Below are positions 11,269-23,979 of a DNA stretch of 64,000 bases, piece by piece. The position numbers and the translations under genes are program-made. The DNA is taken from contig OY821742.1 in assembly GCA_963682055.1 (NCBI GenBank), positions 9,207,752-9,271,751 on the forward strand, given 5' to 3'. The notes under the pieces are model-generated. The model was not told where the DNA came from and made no database searches. It worked only from the letters and a program-made list of their open reading frames with translations. Position 1 is the stretch's first letter. Each line of letters begins with the position of its first letter. This DNA is from Primula veris. Taxonomy: Eukaryota > Streptophyta > Magnoliopsida > Ericales > Primulaceae.

Positions 11269-14200
11269 TACTAGTAACTTTTTCAGCAAAGCGGTTGTTA
11301 TATTATATACTTCCTCGGCTTTAATTTATAAGTCTGTTTTTCTATTTTGGGTTTTCCCATTAATATATCAATTGACAGTTCTGGTGAAAAGTGAAATAAG
11401 TTTTTATCCTACACTTATAGGCAAAATGACTGATCAAGTTGTTGTATTCCCTCTTTTTAGCTTGTGTAGGCACTGCAATTTCTTTACAGTATAACAGAAA
11501 ATAGCTGCTCCTTAATTTTGGTTCTTTTTCTTTTTTTAAACATTATTTAGAGCTTACTTTGCAGTATGTATAAGGCTTTCTTACTGACGATTTTCCATTT
11601 TCATTGTCATCCTTAGGAATTTTCGTTCCTGTCCGTTTTCTCCCCTGGTCCTCAACAATCTTTTCGCCAGCTTGCTGTGCAGGATTAGAGAACTAAGAGT
11701 CGATATATAGAGCGTTCTACAACCATGTTGCTTTTTATCTAGTTCCTAGTCCTATTTTCTATGTTCCACAAGTACTGCTTCCTTGGATTTTGTTTATGTA
11801 ACCTCTAAAATTTAAGGAAATTACCGTCTTATGTTAAGAACGTGCTCGTTTTGTGAGAAAGCGAATTGCATGGACAAACTTTAGTTGGGGATGTACTGAA
11901 GTTTTTTAGTTTCTGGTGATTGATATATTGAGATTATTACTTTCTGTTTAACTTACTTCAAAAGATCATTTTGGCATGGAAACCTGTAATAATTGTATTG
12001 TCTCATGATAGTCATTTTTCTTTAGGCCAATGATATGATAGTGGTAGTCAAAAATTTCCTTTTTAAAGGTATTTAAGTTGTCGTCATTGCCAACCATTAG
12101 GTATTTGTTCATCTTTCGTTCAAGTAGCTTGTGTTTGTTGCTATTTTTAGTCTATGCTTGATCAAATTACGCATTATAATGTAGGACTTTCTTTACTTGA
12201 TGTTGTGGCTATAGTTGTTTCTTTAAGCCTGTTTTGTATCAACTATGAATTCAAGGGAATTCTAGAACAGAGACATAAAACCATGTGCTTAATATGCTTT
12301 CGTGATTCTTCATTTTAAGCATGCAATTTTGAAGGTATGTCGATAGAAATAGTCATATTTTCGTAAAGTAAAAAACGTATCCAGATATAGTTGTCGACTT
12401 GTTTCCCTTTGTATATGTTTCGGTAATTTGTTTCGCTGGTTATGTCTTGCTAGATTTGTCTAATTTTATTTTTTTCCGGCAAGCTTTGTTTGTAAACTTG
12501 AAGTAACTTGTTGAAGATATTTCCTTGAGGCTTGTTTGAGGCAGCTTTTTAGGCTCAGTTTTGCTTATAATAATGTATATTGCATATAGACCGAAATGGT
12601 AAGTTTTTGGGTTTTCCGGCCATAAGATACTGGTATCGCATTTGAGCTGAAGTATTAAATTTTTTTCTTCTTCTTAATATTTTGTGGCCAGAATAAGTTG
12701 GGGATTTAAGCTAACCAACCTCTTTTTTCCTCTTTGCCTCAAACATCCAACTTATTTACTTAAATGCTGCAGCCAAACAAGCATCTATTCAAAAATTCCT
12801 TTATGCCCTTCAAATCCAAGTACTTTTTCCTCTTTGCCTAACAACGCTGTTTATGGCAGAAACTAGTATATCTGCTCCCATATATAATTTAACATCCTTA
12901 AAAATTTACATATTTATAGCTTCCACTTATAAATAAATTACAAGTAATCTATTATAGGTAAAATATATTTTACCCTTAAAATTTACAAATAAAGAATGTG
13001 TAGCAATTAAAATATAATTTTATTTAAAATAATAAAAATAATAATAATAATTCATCCGTACCAAATTATATCATATGCTATTACAATAAGTCAACTCAAG
13101 TTTTTAAAAGTTGTCAAAATTTGCAAAATTTTTTCAAAAATGACTCTACACTTTTTTATTAATACTACCCTACTCTCATAAAAAAAATAGAAAAAGAGAA
13201 AAACTAATAACACTATTTCTTACTCTTTTAACTAAACAAAATTATTTTAAATATTCTCATCTTATATTTTAACATTTTTTTTTATTCTCTGCATATTTGT
13301 ATCATTACCATATTTATTTTATATATTTACGTCGCACTACATTCCCCATTTATAACGTGTGACCACGATTAGCAGTGTTGTTATATATTAAAAAAGCGAA
13401 ACAGTCCAAATTTGAATATAAGAAAATATTTTTATCTTTCAAAGAAACTTGGTTGACATAAATTATATGGATCCGTTTTTGGTGCCCTACATTTATTAGG
13501 ATAGTCTATCCTGTTTGAGTCATTGGATAAAAAACAATCCAATATGAAAACTTAGAAAGACATAACCTAAACTTAAATACTAATCAAATACTCGGTATGA
13601 TTAATGAGTATTTCCTTCTAGAATCAGTTGGACTTGGAGCTTAAATTGCAATATATATTATACTTTTCGATACATTTCTGGGAACTAATGGCTTTAGTTA
13701 TACTGAACCGTTTCATCTTACTTTTCAAGCCTTAGGAATTTCTACTGATGCCACTCACTCTCGTGGGTCTTTTCACACGTTTGCTATCTGATTTTCTCAA
13801 GAACCAGATCACTGTTCTGTGAATTTAGTGTTTTCTTTTTACCATGTCTTGCTATCTACTTGCTCTTATTTCTGGTTTCTATGTTCATCGGATGTTCCTC
13901 ATGTCCTGCTTTATTTTATGATGTTGTGAACCACCATGTTTCCTTGTAATGATTGATAATTTTCTTGGATTTAGAATGTGTTTGTTTTTATTCTTACTTA
14001 ACTGCTATACAGAAATCATTATTGTTTGCTTAACTTACTGGAATCACCTTTACTCAGGAACAAAAATGTTTGTTTCCAAGAAAAACTGAAGACAAGGTAT
14101 GCTTCGTATAGCATCACCTCTTTTTTCACTTTTGTAATCACTGATTTTTTCATTTTATTTTTATGATTTGTAAAAACTTAAAAGTAAATTCGATAAGCTG

Positions 14201-14500
14201 GTGGCTGCCTAAAATGAAGGATTAGAGTTTTATTCGATAATCTGGTCACTCGGATGTTTTATTTAAGCTGCAATGTTGGACAAAAAGATTCTTTTTTCCT
14301 AAAAACGTCGCAACGTTTAAACTTATAAATCCTTTTATTCTATCTTTCTGCCTATAACAACTTATAAACTTAAACAGTACAAGAATGAAGAAACCATCCC
14401 CATACGGATTCATATTTCAAGGTGCATGTTTATGTGAAAGAAATTAGTAAAATCTATATTTACAATACTATATGTTCCGTTTCATATTTCATATTCCATA
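11269..14500. other. Non-coding, with duplicated segments shared with 10.1-10.9 kb
   Basis: About 11440-11650 repeats 10140-10380 (TTTACAGTATA, AGCTGCTCCTTAATTTT, CCTTAGGAATTTT, CCTGTCCGTTTTCT in order). About 14000-14460 repeats 10400-10890 (GGAATCACCTTTA, CCAAGAAAAACTGAAGACAA, GCATCACCT, CTGCAATGTTGGACAA, CCCCATACGG). A Stowaway-like end lies near 11302. About 13100-13380 resembles about 39450-39720, a dispersed AT-rich repeat. No gene is supported. Confidence 0.55.
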
Positions 14501-14509
14501 TGTCAACAT

Positions 14510-15362
14510 TTAGGTCCTGTTTGGAACCCAAAAAACGTGTAAGAAAGGAAAAGAAAATAAAAAGTAGAGAGAATGAAAGAAAACGTTTCCCATGTGTTTG
14601 GTATTTTATGAGAAATGTTAATAAAATGAAAAGTTTCTCAGGAAATTTCGTTTTTGTGTTTCGATAGTCGAGCTCGAGAAAATTAAATTAAGAGTTCACG
14701 ACACTATAATAAAATTACGCCTCTATCGAACTACCTCTATTTTTACAAAGCCAAAAGGGCACAACGAGAAACGATATATCATACTATAAAAATAATTATA
14801 TCCTTAAATTACATGAAACAAAAATTGTCTAGATAGATAGTAGCATTACCAACTTGTGTTAAGATCACGAGATTTGATTAAAAATAAATTCTTTTCTATG
14901 ACAAAAAGCTGCTAATTAGATGAAAAAACCCACCACCTAGTTCAATATTTTTATGAAAAGTGATTTTTTTGTTGATAGCGTTTTAATAGCGTACAAGTGT
15001 TTTTTTTGTTTGTAATAAAAACTTTCTTCACTTGTGAAAAATGGCCCTTTTTTGTTGAGAAAAGTTGACTTGTGGTGAAAATGCCGCTTTTAATGAAAAG
15101 TTGTTTTTTGGTGAGAAGCTCTTTTTGGTCATTTTTTTGGAAAACATTTTAATGAAAGTATTTTTATGTTATTTATATATTTTTTCATTTATTTTCTTTT
15201 TCCGGTCACTTTTCAAAGGAATATGATTTCTGTCAAATTACACATAAAACTATATCTCAACTTTTCATACTTTTTTTTTTTCGATTTCTCAGATAACCAA
15301 ACGCAAAACAAAGATTTTATTGAGAAATCGTTTACTTTTCTCACGCATTTTTCGGTTCCAAC
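14510..15362. mobile_element. Possible non-autonomous element with diverged inverted ends
   Basis: The left end (TTGGAACCCAAAAAACGTG) and the reverse complement of the right end (TTGGAACCGAAAAATGCGTG) match, and both continue into AGAAA-rich arms with a GTTTGGT word. No clean target duplication was seen. Nothing coding is inside. Confidence 0.4.
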
Positions 15363-17052
15363 GTGATTTCACAGTTTTGATAAAACTATAAAGAGTGTCT
15401 TGGTGGTGGCTTCCGGGGTTTCCCATTTTCTGTCGTCACCGAGTTAGATTATATATTGTACAGTCACTTTTACAATCATTAGATTAAAAAATAAAGGGTT
15501 AGATGATAATTTTTTAATAATTAATTTAATTTTTTAATTTTTATTACATATTAGACAAATTCGAATTTAATAAATTAAAAACAAATTTTACAAAGCAATA
15601 AAAACTCAAATAAAAATATAGAACCACTGACCTAAATTTAATTATTAATCAAATCTTTTTTAAAAAATAATTATTAAATTTTTATTTTTAAAAAACGTGA
15701 GTTTGTACCGTTCAATTGTTCCGTCTCCATTTGTTACAAATTTAAAAGTAATTTTTTTATTTTGTAAATTTACACTAGCCATTATAAAAGTAACCCTATA
15801 ATCATAGGCTGACATGAGGGTTTCTATAGTTTGAGATATTTTGATTATTTTTGATATTGTATTAGTAACCTGTCATTTTCTGGTAACTAACTCGTTCAAC
15901 TACGAAATTATGATGATCTATTGGCCGGCGAATTGGTCCCCACAATTAGCCTTTAATTTAATAAAAGTACAATTGGATTTTGATACAGTCTTTGGGGTTT
16001 TTAGTCTTATAGATAAAGAGTTGTATCGGGACACACTATAGACCACGCTATTTGTGTGCTTAATTCCATCTTTATTTTTTTCAACCAGTATTCATTTTCA
16101 ATAATATTGCTAAATTTAATGATATACATATAAACAAATCTTTAAATTTTGATATTTTATATAAATTATTAAAACAAACAATAAATATCAAAAAATATAT
16201 ATAAAGTCAAATTTCACATATTTTTTAAACAAACATTTTAAAAATGAAATAAAATGTTGATTTAAGTTTTTTTTTATTATTTAGACGAATACATATGAAA
16301 AAAAAACGATAACATAACCTTACAACAATAAACAAATGTTCTCCTGTTTTGAAGGGTCCGAAACCTGATGACTTAAAGCTTGTTATAAATTTATAATGCG
16401 CGGCCTATTATAAGTTTTCTATCAAGTTTGGTAAAAAAAAAAAAACTCGGTAAATAATTCCTTAAAGGACAAAGCAGCCAAATGCACAACATATAAGGTA
16501 ACAGAAACGAGTTGAAACAGCCAAACTGGCCCTTAATATAAGATGAAGTCGTCCATAAATTTACAATGTAAAAGATATTTTATAATTTAGTAATAGTAAT
16601 ACAAACTAAATTTGATTTTTTCAAGCGGAAGAAAAGGCTTCTAGTTCTAGAAATAAAGTTTAGGTCAACAATATGGATTTGAACTTGTCAAAGAACCGTA
16701 CAAGATTTGGTATCATAGAGCTTGGTTGGGTAGAGCTTATAGGCACACCTCATTTGTCCTTTATTGTAGTTCTTCTTATGAGTACCTATTTGTTCATTTT
16801 TTCACTTCGTTTTTCTTTGCCTAAAAAATCTATTTACTTGGTTGTTTTACTTAAAAGTTACAGCTAGAGAAGTTCTTAATTAAAAATACTTGGCACTGAG
16901 TTTTTTTGAATTTTAATCAGTTTTATAAGCACCGGTGAGAGAATTAGGATTTAGATATGTGTGTGGCAGAATTTTATTCATATACTATTATTTTGTAATT
17001 ACAATGGGCTAAAAACTATGATCTTCAACTTTTTTTTTTTTTTTAGTAAAAT
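15363..17052. other. AT-rich intergenic DNA, nothing recognised
   Basis: Long A/T tracts and no ORF with family signatures. The 64-66 residue ORFs here look random. Confidence 0.6.
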
Positions 17053-17308
17053 ATACTTTATTCGTCCCTAATTAAGTATCTACTATTGCATATTGATCTG
17101 ATGCAACAAATTTACTCTCTTACCATTTATATACTTACCATTTATAACTACAACAACAACAATTTTTAGAAAAAAAAGTTACCCGTATTAACTTTAAGTA
17201 TGATATTTACAAAGACAATATTGATAATTTATGTATCAAAATTTAATATTTTAAATTAACAATTTATAAACGGGACACTTAAAAACTTAAAAAGTGAGGC
17301 AGCTAGTA
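17053..17308. mobile_element. Possible Stowaway-type MITE
   Basis: The left end TACTTTATTCGTCCCTAATT and the right end (in reverse complement TACTAGCTGCCTCACTTTTT, then a CGTTT-adjacent TGTCCCG) resemble the Stowaway consensus TIR, with TA at both boundaries. The match is diverged. Confidence 0.35.
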
Positions 17309-18195
17309 TGAATTTTTTTTCATATTTTTCGTAATATAAACCCGTAGCGGGTTCCTATGCTAATGAGCACCCTTCTCCGTAAGATTTATGTGTTTTCAAC
17401 TTGGGAAAAGGTTAAATAAATAAATGAAACTGATTTTGTACTGCAAGTGCATGGGAGTGCTCATCATTAGTTGAAGATAGAGAATTTAAATAAATTTTGT
17501 CCACTTGTGTATGGCAAAACATTCTTTTTGCACATTGTTCTTTTTTCTGAATGTTTCTAAAAAAAAAAAAAAGGAAATTCTTTTCGCATTGTCAGGACAA
17601 AAGTAGATTCATTAGATTGGAATCTGATACTAATTGTATTGTGGCATCATTATTGGCATTTGTGACCTGTATATCAGCAATATTTCTAGGTCCTGTATAA
17701 GAAAGTCACAGCCATACGATGAAAAGTGACAAAAAATGGGAACTATGACAACACAATGTATAGATATTTCACTAGGCAAACAAGAAAACAACATTAAATT
17801 ATCACAATCCTTAAATATAATGACAATGTACATTATAATGACTAAAATGATAAATCCCGATCCTCTTCGGCTGAAAAAAGATAGCGTATCGAGGACGTAT
17901 GAATAGAGCGGAGATCACAAAACTGTCTCCCTCTATAATTCTACTACAAACATGATGAACTACCAATTATATGTTTCCACTAGTGTGCTTAATGTTGCTA
18001 TTAGTGATGAAAAAGTGCATAATGCAAGAAAGGCCTTAAATATGCAGCCTTTTTTATGCATGAGATGGGAATAGGATAATGTTTCTATGTGAAAGTAAAA
18101 TTCATTGGTTGGTTTTCAAAAAAAAAAAATGCAACCAATGATAGGAGAAATTGCGTAAAGCAATGACACGAACTAATGTGGCAGTGTCCCGTGAT
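17309..18195. other. 3' flank of the ERF gene
   Basis: No coding signal. The part next to 18195 should contain the 3' UTR of the minus-strand ERF gene. Poly(A)-like tracts are present but no polyadenylation site can be fixed. Confidence 0.5.
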
Positions 18196-19410
18196 TTAAT
18201 TTCGATCGTTCCAGAAGAAGGAATTCGAAGGATACGAAGAGGAGGAAGATGAAGAGGACCCGATAGCCGAGGTTGTATTCTGATTATATTCACGAGACTC
18301 GAAATTACTAAAGCTACCACCTTGATTTTCGACGTTTCCAAAAGAAAGATTCGACGGAAAGTACACATTGTTGGAAGCGTCCATGTCATCCCATACCGGA
18401 CTCCCGGGACCCCATCCTGCGGCATTCAACCATGACTCCGCCATGTCACCCCATACCAATTCGGAGGATCCACTGCCAGTGTCTGCTGGCACTGGGTCCG
18501 CCATTTCCGTCACCTCAGCAGCAGGTGGCGGCGGTGGCGGAATTAGCGAACCCGAATCCTGAGAATTCATCCTGCTCAGATTCTCAGGAGTGGTAGACGG
18601 AGACGAGGACGAAGTACCGGGCCCAGTCTCAGTCTGCTCCTCTTGGGACTTGTTTTTATTAAGAAAGAGTTCGGGGAAATTGAGACGTGCGTTCTCGCCT
18701 CTTAATTTGAAGGCTTCGCGATCGTAAGCCATGGCCGCGTCCTCCGCGGTGTCGAAAGTTCCTAGCCAGAGACGGGTCCGGTTCCTTGGTAGGCGAATCT
18801 CGGCGACCCATTTTCCCCAATGCCTTTGCCTCACTCCTCTGTATAGCTTTGTAGGCGAAATAGGGGGCATTTGTTGATTAAAAATCGACCTTTCGTCGTA
18901 TGTTAACCGCTTCATCATCATCATCCTCCCTCGAGGGCTTAGATTAAGGGCGTCTCCCCAGTATTGGAGTAGCTGGTGTTGTTGAAAATAGGGTGGAAAT
19001 TGAACCCCTTGTTGATTCGAGGGAGAAAATGAAATCATTTGGTTTTGGTTTTGGTTTTGGTTTTCGGGGTTTTGGGGATAAAAGGGCATTGGGTTAGTAA
19101 TGTTAGGGATTTCGAGTGGTTGGGGAGGGTTTTCGAAGGCGAAGGGGAATACGTTCCTAGAAGGCATAGAAGACGGAAGCGAAAGAGGAGATAAAGAGGG
19201 GTTGTCGCGTTCGGGGCTTTTGACCTTCTTGAAAGGCCTATTAGAGCTACTCGAAACCGAGGATTCGTCGAAAAAGTTCCTCCATTGTTGCCTCTCTAAG
19301 AAGCCTAAATCATGGTCTTGTCGGCTTTTTTGTTCCCTCTCTTTCTCCCACTCCATCTCCGATTGCTGGACTCCTTTTCTTGATTTTCCGCTATTCCTCG
19401 AACCAGCCAT
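18196..19410 (-). CDS. AP2/ERF transcription factor, DREB A-6 type (ERF053/054-like)
   Basis: A single-exon ORF of 404 residues. One AP2 domain lies at about 189-248, from [20 protein letters not shown] through [20 protein letters not shown] to [15 protein letters not shown]. The YRG and RAYD-type (here AYD) elements, the three DNA-contacting strands and the amphipathic helix are intact. Val at the position that separates DREB from ERF types (WVAEIRLP) supports the DREB side, and the [17 protein letters not shown] block fits group A-6. The N-terminal half is disordered, with a basic patch ([11 protein letters not shown], about 58-68) that could help nuclear import, and Gln/Asn-rich stretches (QNQNQNQ). 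The C-terminus is Ser/Pro-rich and carries a Trp/Asp motif ([19 protein letters not shown], about 318-336), a likely activation segment. It acts as a nuclear regulator of stress or development genes; targets cannot be told here. Confidence 0.93.
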   Translation of the reverse strand: MAGSRNSGKSRKGVQQSEMEWEKEREQKSRQDHDLGFLERQQWRNFFDESSVSSSSNRPFKKVKSPERDNPSLSPLSLPSSMPSRNVFPFAFENPPQPLEIPNITNPMPFYPQNPENQNQNQNQMISFSPSNQQGVQFPPYFQQHQLLQYWGDALNLSPRGRMMMMKRLTYDERSIFNQQMPPISPTKLYRGVRQRHWGKWVAEIRLPRNRTRLWLGTFDTAEDAAMAYDREAFKLRGENARLNFPELFLNKNKSQEEQTETGPGTSSSSPSTTPENLSRMNSQDSGSLIPPPPPPAAEVTEMADPVPADTGSGSSELVWGDMAESWLNAAGWGPGSPVWDDMDASNNVYFPSNLSFGNVENQGGSFSNFESREYNQNTTSAIGSSSSSSSSYPSNSFFWNDRN

Positions 19411-20249
19411 TGGAGAAAAACAAATTTCTCTAAAGAATTATTGAGCCAATGAATGAAACGAGAAGAACAGAGTAAAATTCTAAAAATGACAAATTGATGA
19501 GACCCAATTGAGATAATGAGCAGAAATTAAATACCCAGATTCTGATCTAGATAAATCAATAAGAAAAAAGGAAAGATATGAAAAAGGGATTAGATATTTA
19601 GAAGTTTGGTCTGATATTAAACTGTGAATTAACTTGAAACAAAAACAGGGGAAAACAGAGCAAACTTTGAATTTTATTCATTGTAAAACCATTATCCTCC
19701 CAATTTTAATTGTAAAAGAGAATGAAGGAAAATAAAGAGACGGAGAAGAAGAAACAAAGAGAATTTGACAATTATCTTTGTTAAAACTTGAAAGTTAAGT
19801 ATTTTTAAGAGGTGCAAAAACTGGGGGATATAAAGAAAAAGTAATATAAAGATTTTAGTTTGTGTGTGTGTTTTGAGTGAGAGATATAAGAAGAGGGGAA
19901 ATGGGTATTTATATGATATTTTTTTTGTAGAGAGGGAGAGAGAAAGTGATGTTTTTGAAGTTGGTCTGTGCTCAATTTGGACCCACACGGATTTTCTTTT
20001 GCTTGCCAATATTTCTTTTTCTTTGCTTCTACTCCAAAAAATACGATTTTTTTAGATATTTATTGGTTGTGGATTATTGTACATTAATGATACACATTGT
20101 CCACTCTAAATTTTGTACATTATTGTACATTAATGATACACATTGTCCACTGGAAATTTTGTGAAATCGGTGTATCTAACTTAGTCAACGTGATTTAAAA
20201 TTTTGTTTGCTCTTATTTGATAAATGGATAGTTTGACAGAGTCTTTACG
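19411..20249. other. Leader and promoter region of the ERF gene
   Basis: GA/CT-rich sequence with no conserved ORF. A short near-perfect direct repeat (TTGTACATTA, ATGATACACATTGTCCACT) lies at about 20078-20155. Confidence 0.5.
19906..19913 (-). promoter_or_regulatory. Candidate TATA box of the ERF gene
   Basis: The minus strand reads TATAAATA here, about 500 bp upstream of the ERF ATG. Between it and the ATG lies a CT/GA-rich leader without a better start in frame. If used, the 5' UTR would be about 470 nt, unless it contains an intron. Confidence 0.4.
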
Positions 20250-20757
20250 AGTTTATAGGATTAATACAACAAACTATCTGATTTTAACGATTTAGATATT
20301 TATTTTTCAAAATTTTCAATTTAGATACCACACTATAATAACTTTCCAATTTAGATACCACTGTCTAAATAAATCACCGAATCATGTCACGTGACATTTA
20401 ACAAACATTAATTTGAGAGACTAATTTGACAATTTTGCACAAAAATATGTCATCCTATAAAAACGTTTCTCCCAATTTTACACATAACAAAAATTTGGAT
20501 TATATGTTTTTTTTTTATGTGTGAAATTGGGGGGAAATTTTTTCTAATATGACATTTTTGTGCAAAATTGTCAAATTAGGCTCTCAAATAATGTTTGTCA
20601 AATATTATGTGACATGATTCCGTGATTTATTTAGACGGTGGTGTCTAAATTGAAAATTTATTATAGTGTGCTACCCAAATTGGAAAATTTGAAATGTGTG
20701 TATCCAAATCGTTAACAGAACTATAGTTTAGTATAGTAAATGTATTTTTTCCCGAGT
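20250..20757. mobile_element. Foldback element, copy 1
   Basis: Most of this 0.5-kb segment is a long imperfect palindrome. The left arm words (AACGATTTAGATA, CAATTTAGATACCA, CACGTGACATTT, GACAATTTTGCACAAAAATA) return in reverse complement in the right arm. It matches the copy at 52216-57578 nearly end to end. A target duplication was not clear here. Confidence 0.75.
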
Positions 20758-21058
20758 TTTTACTACATGAAGAAAATACATGATAAAAAAACGGTGTTTC
20801 AGTCTTTTTAACATATTACTAGATTTCTTACGCATGGAACCTATTAATTAAAGAAAACTATTATGAGGCTTCAACCTCTCATGATAAAAAAGTTGCATCC
20901 ATAAAATTTATCCTTTCTAATCTTGTCCGTCTCTGGCCATAAGATCGGGGGCGATCCATACTTGTGGCTTGCCTAATACGATAATTTTTGTTGTTGCCAT
21001 TGTTATTAATGTTACATAGTAAATATTGAAAAAAAATGATAATGATTGAGATTCAAAC
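20758..21058. other. Intergenic, nothing recognised
   Basis: AT-rich spacer between the foldback element and the solo LTR, with no coding signal. Confidence 0.6.
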
Positions 21059-21200
21059 CATATTGTTAGGTCCTAGATCCGAGATTCTAGTGACATATTG
21101 TTTGTCATCATATTGGAAAATATAGTTTTATATATTCATAATAAACTCTCAGTATACAGACATCTATTGTGTAACGATTAAGTTCAAGTTGTGCATTCGG

Positions 21201-21231
21201 TTGGAACCTCAGTTGCAACCGCAGTTGGAAC
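21201..21231. repeat. 12-bp phased TTNNAAC array, U3 side of the solo LTR
   Basis: TTGGAAC at 21201, TTGCAAC at 21213 and TTGGAAC at 21225, each exactly 12 bp apart. Confidence 0.85.
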
Positions 21232-21960
21232 CGACTATGCTGGACAGATTCTGTAATATTCGGTCAATTATATTCTAGAGGAATCAAAACGTTTGGAATA
21301 AGTTTAAATGATTTGAAGGCATCTCTGGATGATAGAAAGAATATATTGAAGATCTTTTCTTATTGGAATAGAAGACTTAAAAGAAGACTCCTTATCAAGT
21401 AAGGAAACATCAAAGAAGGAAAGATCTTTTGGAGATATCTTGAAGACAATTAAATTAAAGATTTGTATAATTTCGAATTAAACAAGATCTGATTTGTTAG
21501 AAGACAAAGACTAATTAACTAGAAGATATATATTTGAAGATCTCCAAGTCGGGCAAGAAAAGAAGATAAAGGAAATATTTTCCTTAATGATCAAGTTAGG
21601 ATCTTTTGTAAAGGCTATATATAAAGCCTATTAGCCTTTAGTATTTTGTGTGTTGAATACAATGTAGATATAATGATATTATAGATCAACAACATCCGTT
21701 GTACATGAGAGAGAAACAAACTTAAAAAGATCATGGCGGGATGCCATTAGAAATTGATAGTTGTGAGTTAGAGATGGTAAGATATGCATATACGTGAGGG
21801 AGTCATGTTATTGTAAGTCTCGAGTCTTATCATTGTTCCTTTCAAAATCAATAAATACTGAGTGAGGGCTCCGCAGATATAGACAAGGTGATCATGTCGA
21901 ACTCCGTTTAAAAACATCTCGTGTTCAATGTTTTTTTTTATTAACTTCATTATATTCGTC

Positions 21961-22020
21961 AGTTGCAACTGTGGTTGCAACTGTGGTTGCAACTGTGGTT
22001 ACAACTATAGTTGCAACTGG
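21961..22020. repeat. Five-unit 12-bp tandem array near the solo LTR end
   Basis: Five 12-bp units with TTGCAAC at 21963, 21975, 21987 and 22011, and TTACAAC at 21999. CAGTTGCAACTG at 21960-21971 is a perfect 12-bp palindrome. Confidence 0.95.
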
Positions 22021-22068
22021 AAACGCGTAACTGCACTCGGAACTTCGGGAATATGTTTTTTCACATAT

Positions 22069-23979
22069 TCTAAACGTATGAAATTAAGTGAACCTATAAT
22101 CATCAATTGAATTACACAGCTCTATAAAATCAAGTGTTGTAATATATATTGATAATACAAACAGATTTATAATTGGGTTGTTGTTATCGGTTTTTATTGC
22201 CCTTAACTTTTTTTGGGGTTCGGTTGTACAAGGCTCAAGACTTGGTGGGTTTATCCCTTGGACCGGTCATGCATAAGATCAATCAGTTACACTAATTTAG
22301 TAAAAAAAAAGAACAGCTCAAACCAAATAACTTAATCTCAATCACTGGTCGACAATCATTATCTACATGAGAAGTTGCGTAACATTTTCTGTACGCTAAT
22401 TCAGTACGTCATTTGTATATGGGCTTATTTATTTTTTAACGTTGACAACTAAAAATATTATGTTACTATACCATGGCCTATAGCAATATTTAAATTTTGA
22501 ATAATATCTGGCCGGTTCAATACACAAAATCACCAATCAGAAATTGCCACCACTACTCAGCTTGAATGGTCAAAGGACTTAAAAACATTAAAAATAAATT
22601 GCAACAACAGGTTCACGTAGTGTTTTAGGTTAATTTGTGGTGAGGAGTTGAAAGCTTAAAATAATTAAGCAGTAATTTTAAGTTAATTATATAAGATGTT
22701 AAGATTGGTGCCTGTATTTGTTTATCCATTTTTTTACTTATATATTCATGGTTGCTGTTGTACACTCTTGTTAATTTCACTTTTCATATAGTGCGCATTA
22801 AACCAATGATCTCAAACTTCATTTTTTTGGGGTGCATTTATAGAGAGGGAGGGGGGAGGGGGGGTGTTTGGATTTTTTCAATTTACCCCTCTTCTTTGGA
22901 TAAATCGCATTGTCAATACACCGAAAATCATTTGGCAGAAAAAATCAGACTTTGGATTTAAATAAATTTATAGTACTACACGACTCGTAGATAACTTGCA
23001 AAAATAATTTGATCGTTTTGTTACTATTGCGGATCAAGATATAACCGAGGTATAATCAATAATAATAGAAGAGGGGATGTAGAAATTTCTAAACTACCAA
23101 TAACCGATAACATTGAGATCAGATACGTGCACATAAATAATAATTAATAAAGTAATAAAAAAGAGGAGTCTTTAACGAGATTCACTCGTGATCTAACTAT
23201 GTCTCTGATAACGGTGCATCTCTGATAACAATGTAACAAAACTTTTTATTAGTGATCACCTATATTATGATACAAACGGAGTCTCTCAAATGACTCTACT
23301 GTCATAGTCAATCAAATTCAATTTTATGCCGACGTGTAACTCTTTCACTCGAGACACGTCATTTTATTTATTGGCTCATTGCCTATGGTCTTTGCTTTCG
23401 GCTTCTTACCAATGCATTTCTATCTCGATTTCCCGTCGATGTGCTTTGCTTATTTTGAAATACTACATCATCTCTCGTTCGATTATCCTTTCTCGGCAAT
23501 ACGGCTAGTTGTCGAGTCTTAGTACTCATCATCGATCCCCAACAATTTACTCACGTCATTCATCCCAATCTCCGTATAGTTTAATTTCTTCATACTAGTA
23601 CTCAAACTATCAAGCTTGTCAGCAACTACCGACAAGATAAGATGAATAGACGTCGAGTAAATTATAAACCCTCGTCACTCGAGGTCCACTACTTGTGGCT
23701 GAAGTTTGCCATAACTTCTTTGTCATTCGCATATTGTTCCATCAGAAACATCATTTTGCAATAAAGTAACAATTTTTCTTACCCAAAAAACAAACCCATT
23801 ATTCACCGATCCTAATCTTATTCGTAGCTCTACGATTGTCGCTTTACTAGTAACCCTCCGATCATGTACGAATTGATAACTCGGTTATCGCGGTCAGTCA
23901 CAAGTCTTCCATGTGTAACCATTGGTACCTCATTACCAAACAAAGTTAAATACCTATAATGGTCTACCGACCATATGGA
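22069..23979. other. Degenerate repeat-rich DNA with a G-rich tract
   Basis: No intact gene. A purine tract of G-runs (GGGAGGGGGGAGGGGGGGGT-like) lies at about 22846-22865. 22980-23980 reads like decayed transposon DNA next to the gag remnant, but I could not place its family. Confidence 0.4.
22846..22865 (+). other. G-rich tract, quadruplex-forming potential
   Basis: Four or more runs of three to eight G are separated by single A, which meets the usual quadruplex pattern. It is isolated in AT-rich DNA. Confidence 0.6.

Larger units (their letters stand above)
21064..22063 (+). mobile_element. Solo LTR, 1000 bp, Sirevirus-like Copia
   Basis: The segment begins TGTTAGGTCC and ends TTTTTTCA. 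It is flanked by a perfect 5-bp duplication CATAT (21059-21063 and 22064-22068). No internal region is present, so it is a recombination-derived solo LTR. A TATA-like CTATATATAAAG lies at 21615-21626. Its first bases resemble the start of the LTR of the 10-kb Copia (TGTTAGGACC). Both carry TTGCAAC-type 12-bp arrays about 140 bp from the start and near the end, though the bodies are otherwise different. Confidence 0.85.

Noticed and set aside
10898..11289. Two Phe/Arg-rich ORFs on the minus strand
   Set aside because: Low-complexity translation of CCGAAAA words within a hAT-like MITE.
18368..19444. Plus-strand ORFs across the ERF gene
   Set aside because: Antisense shadows of the AP2/ERF coding sequence.
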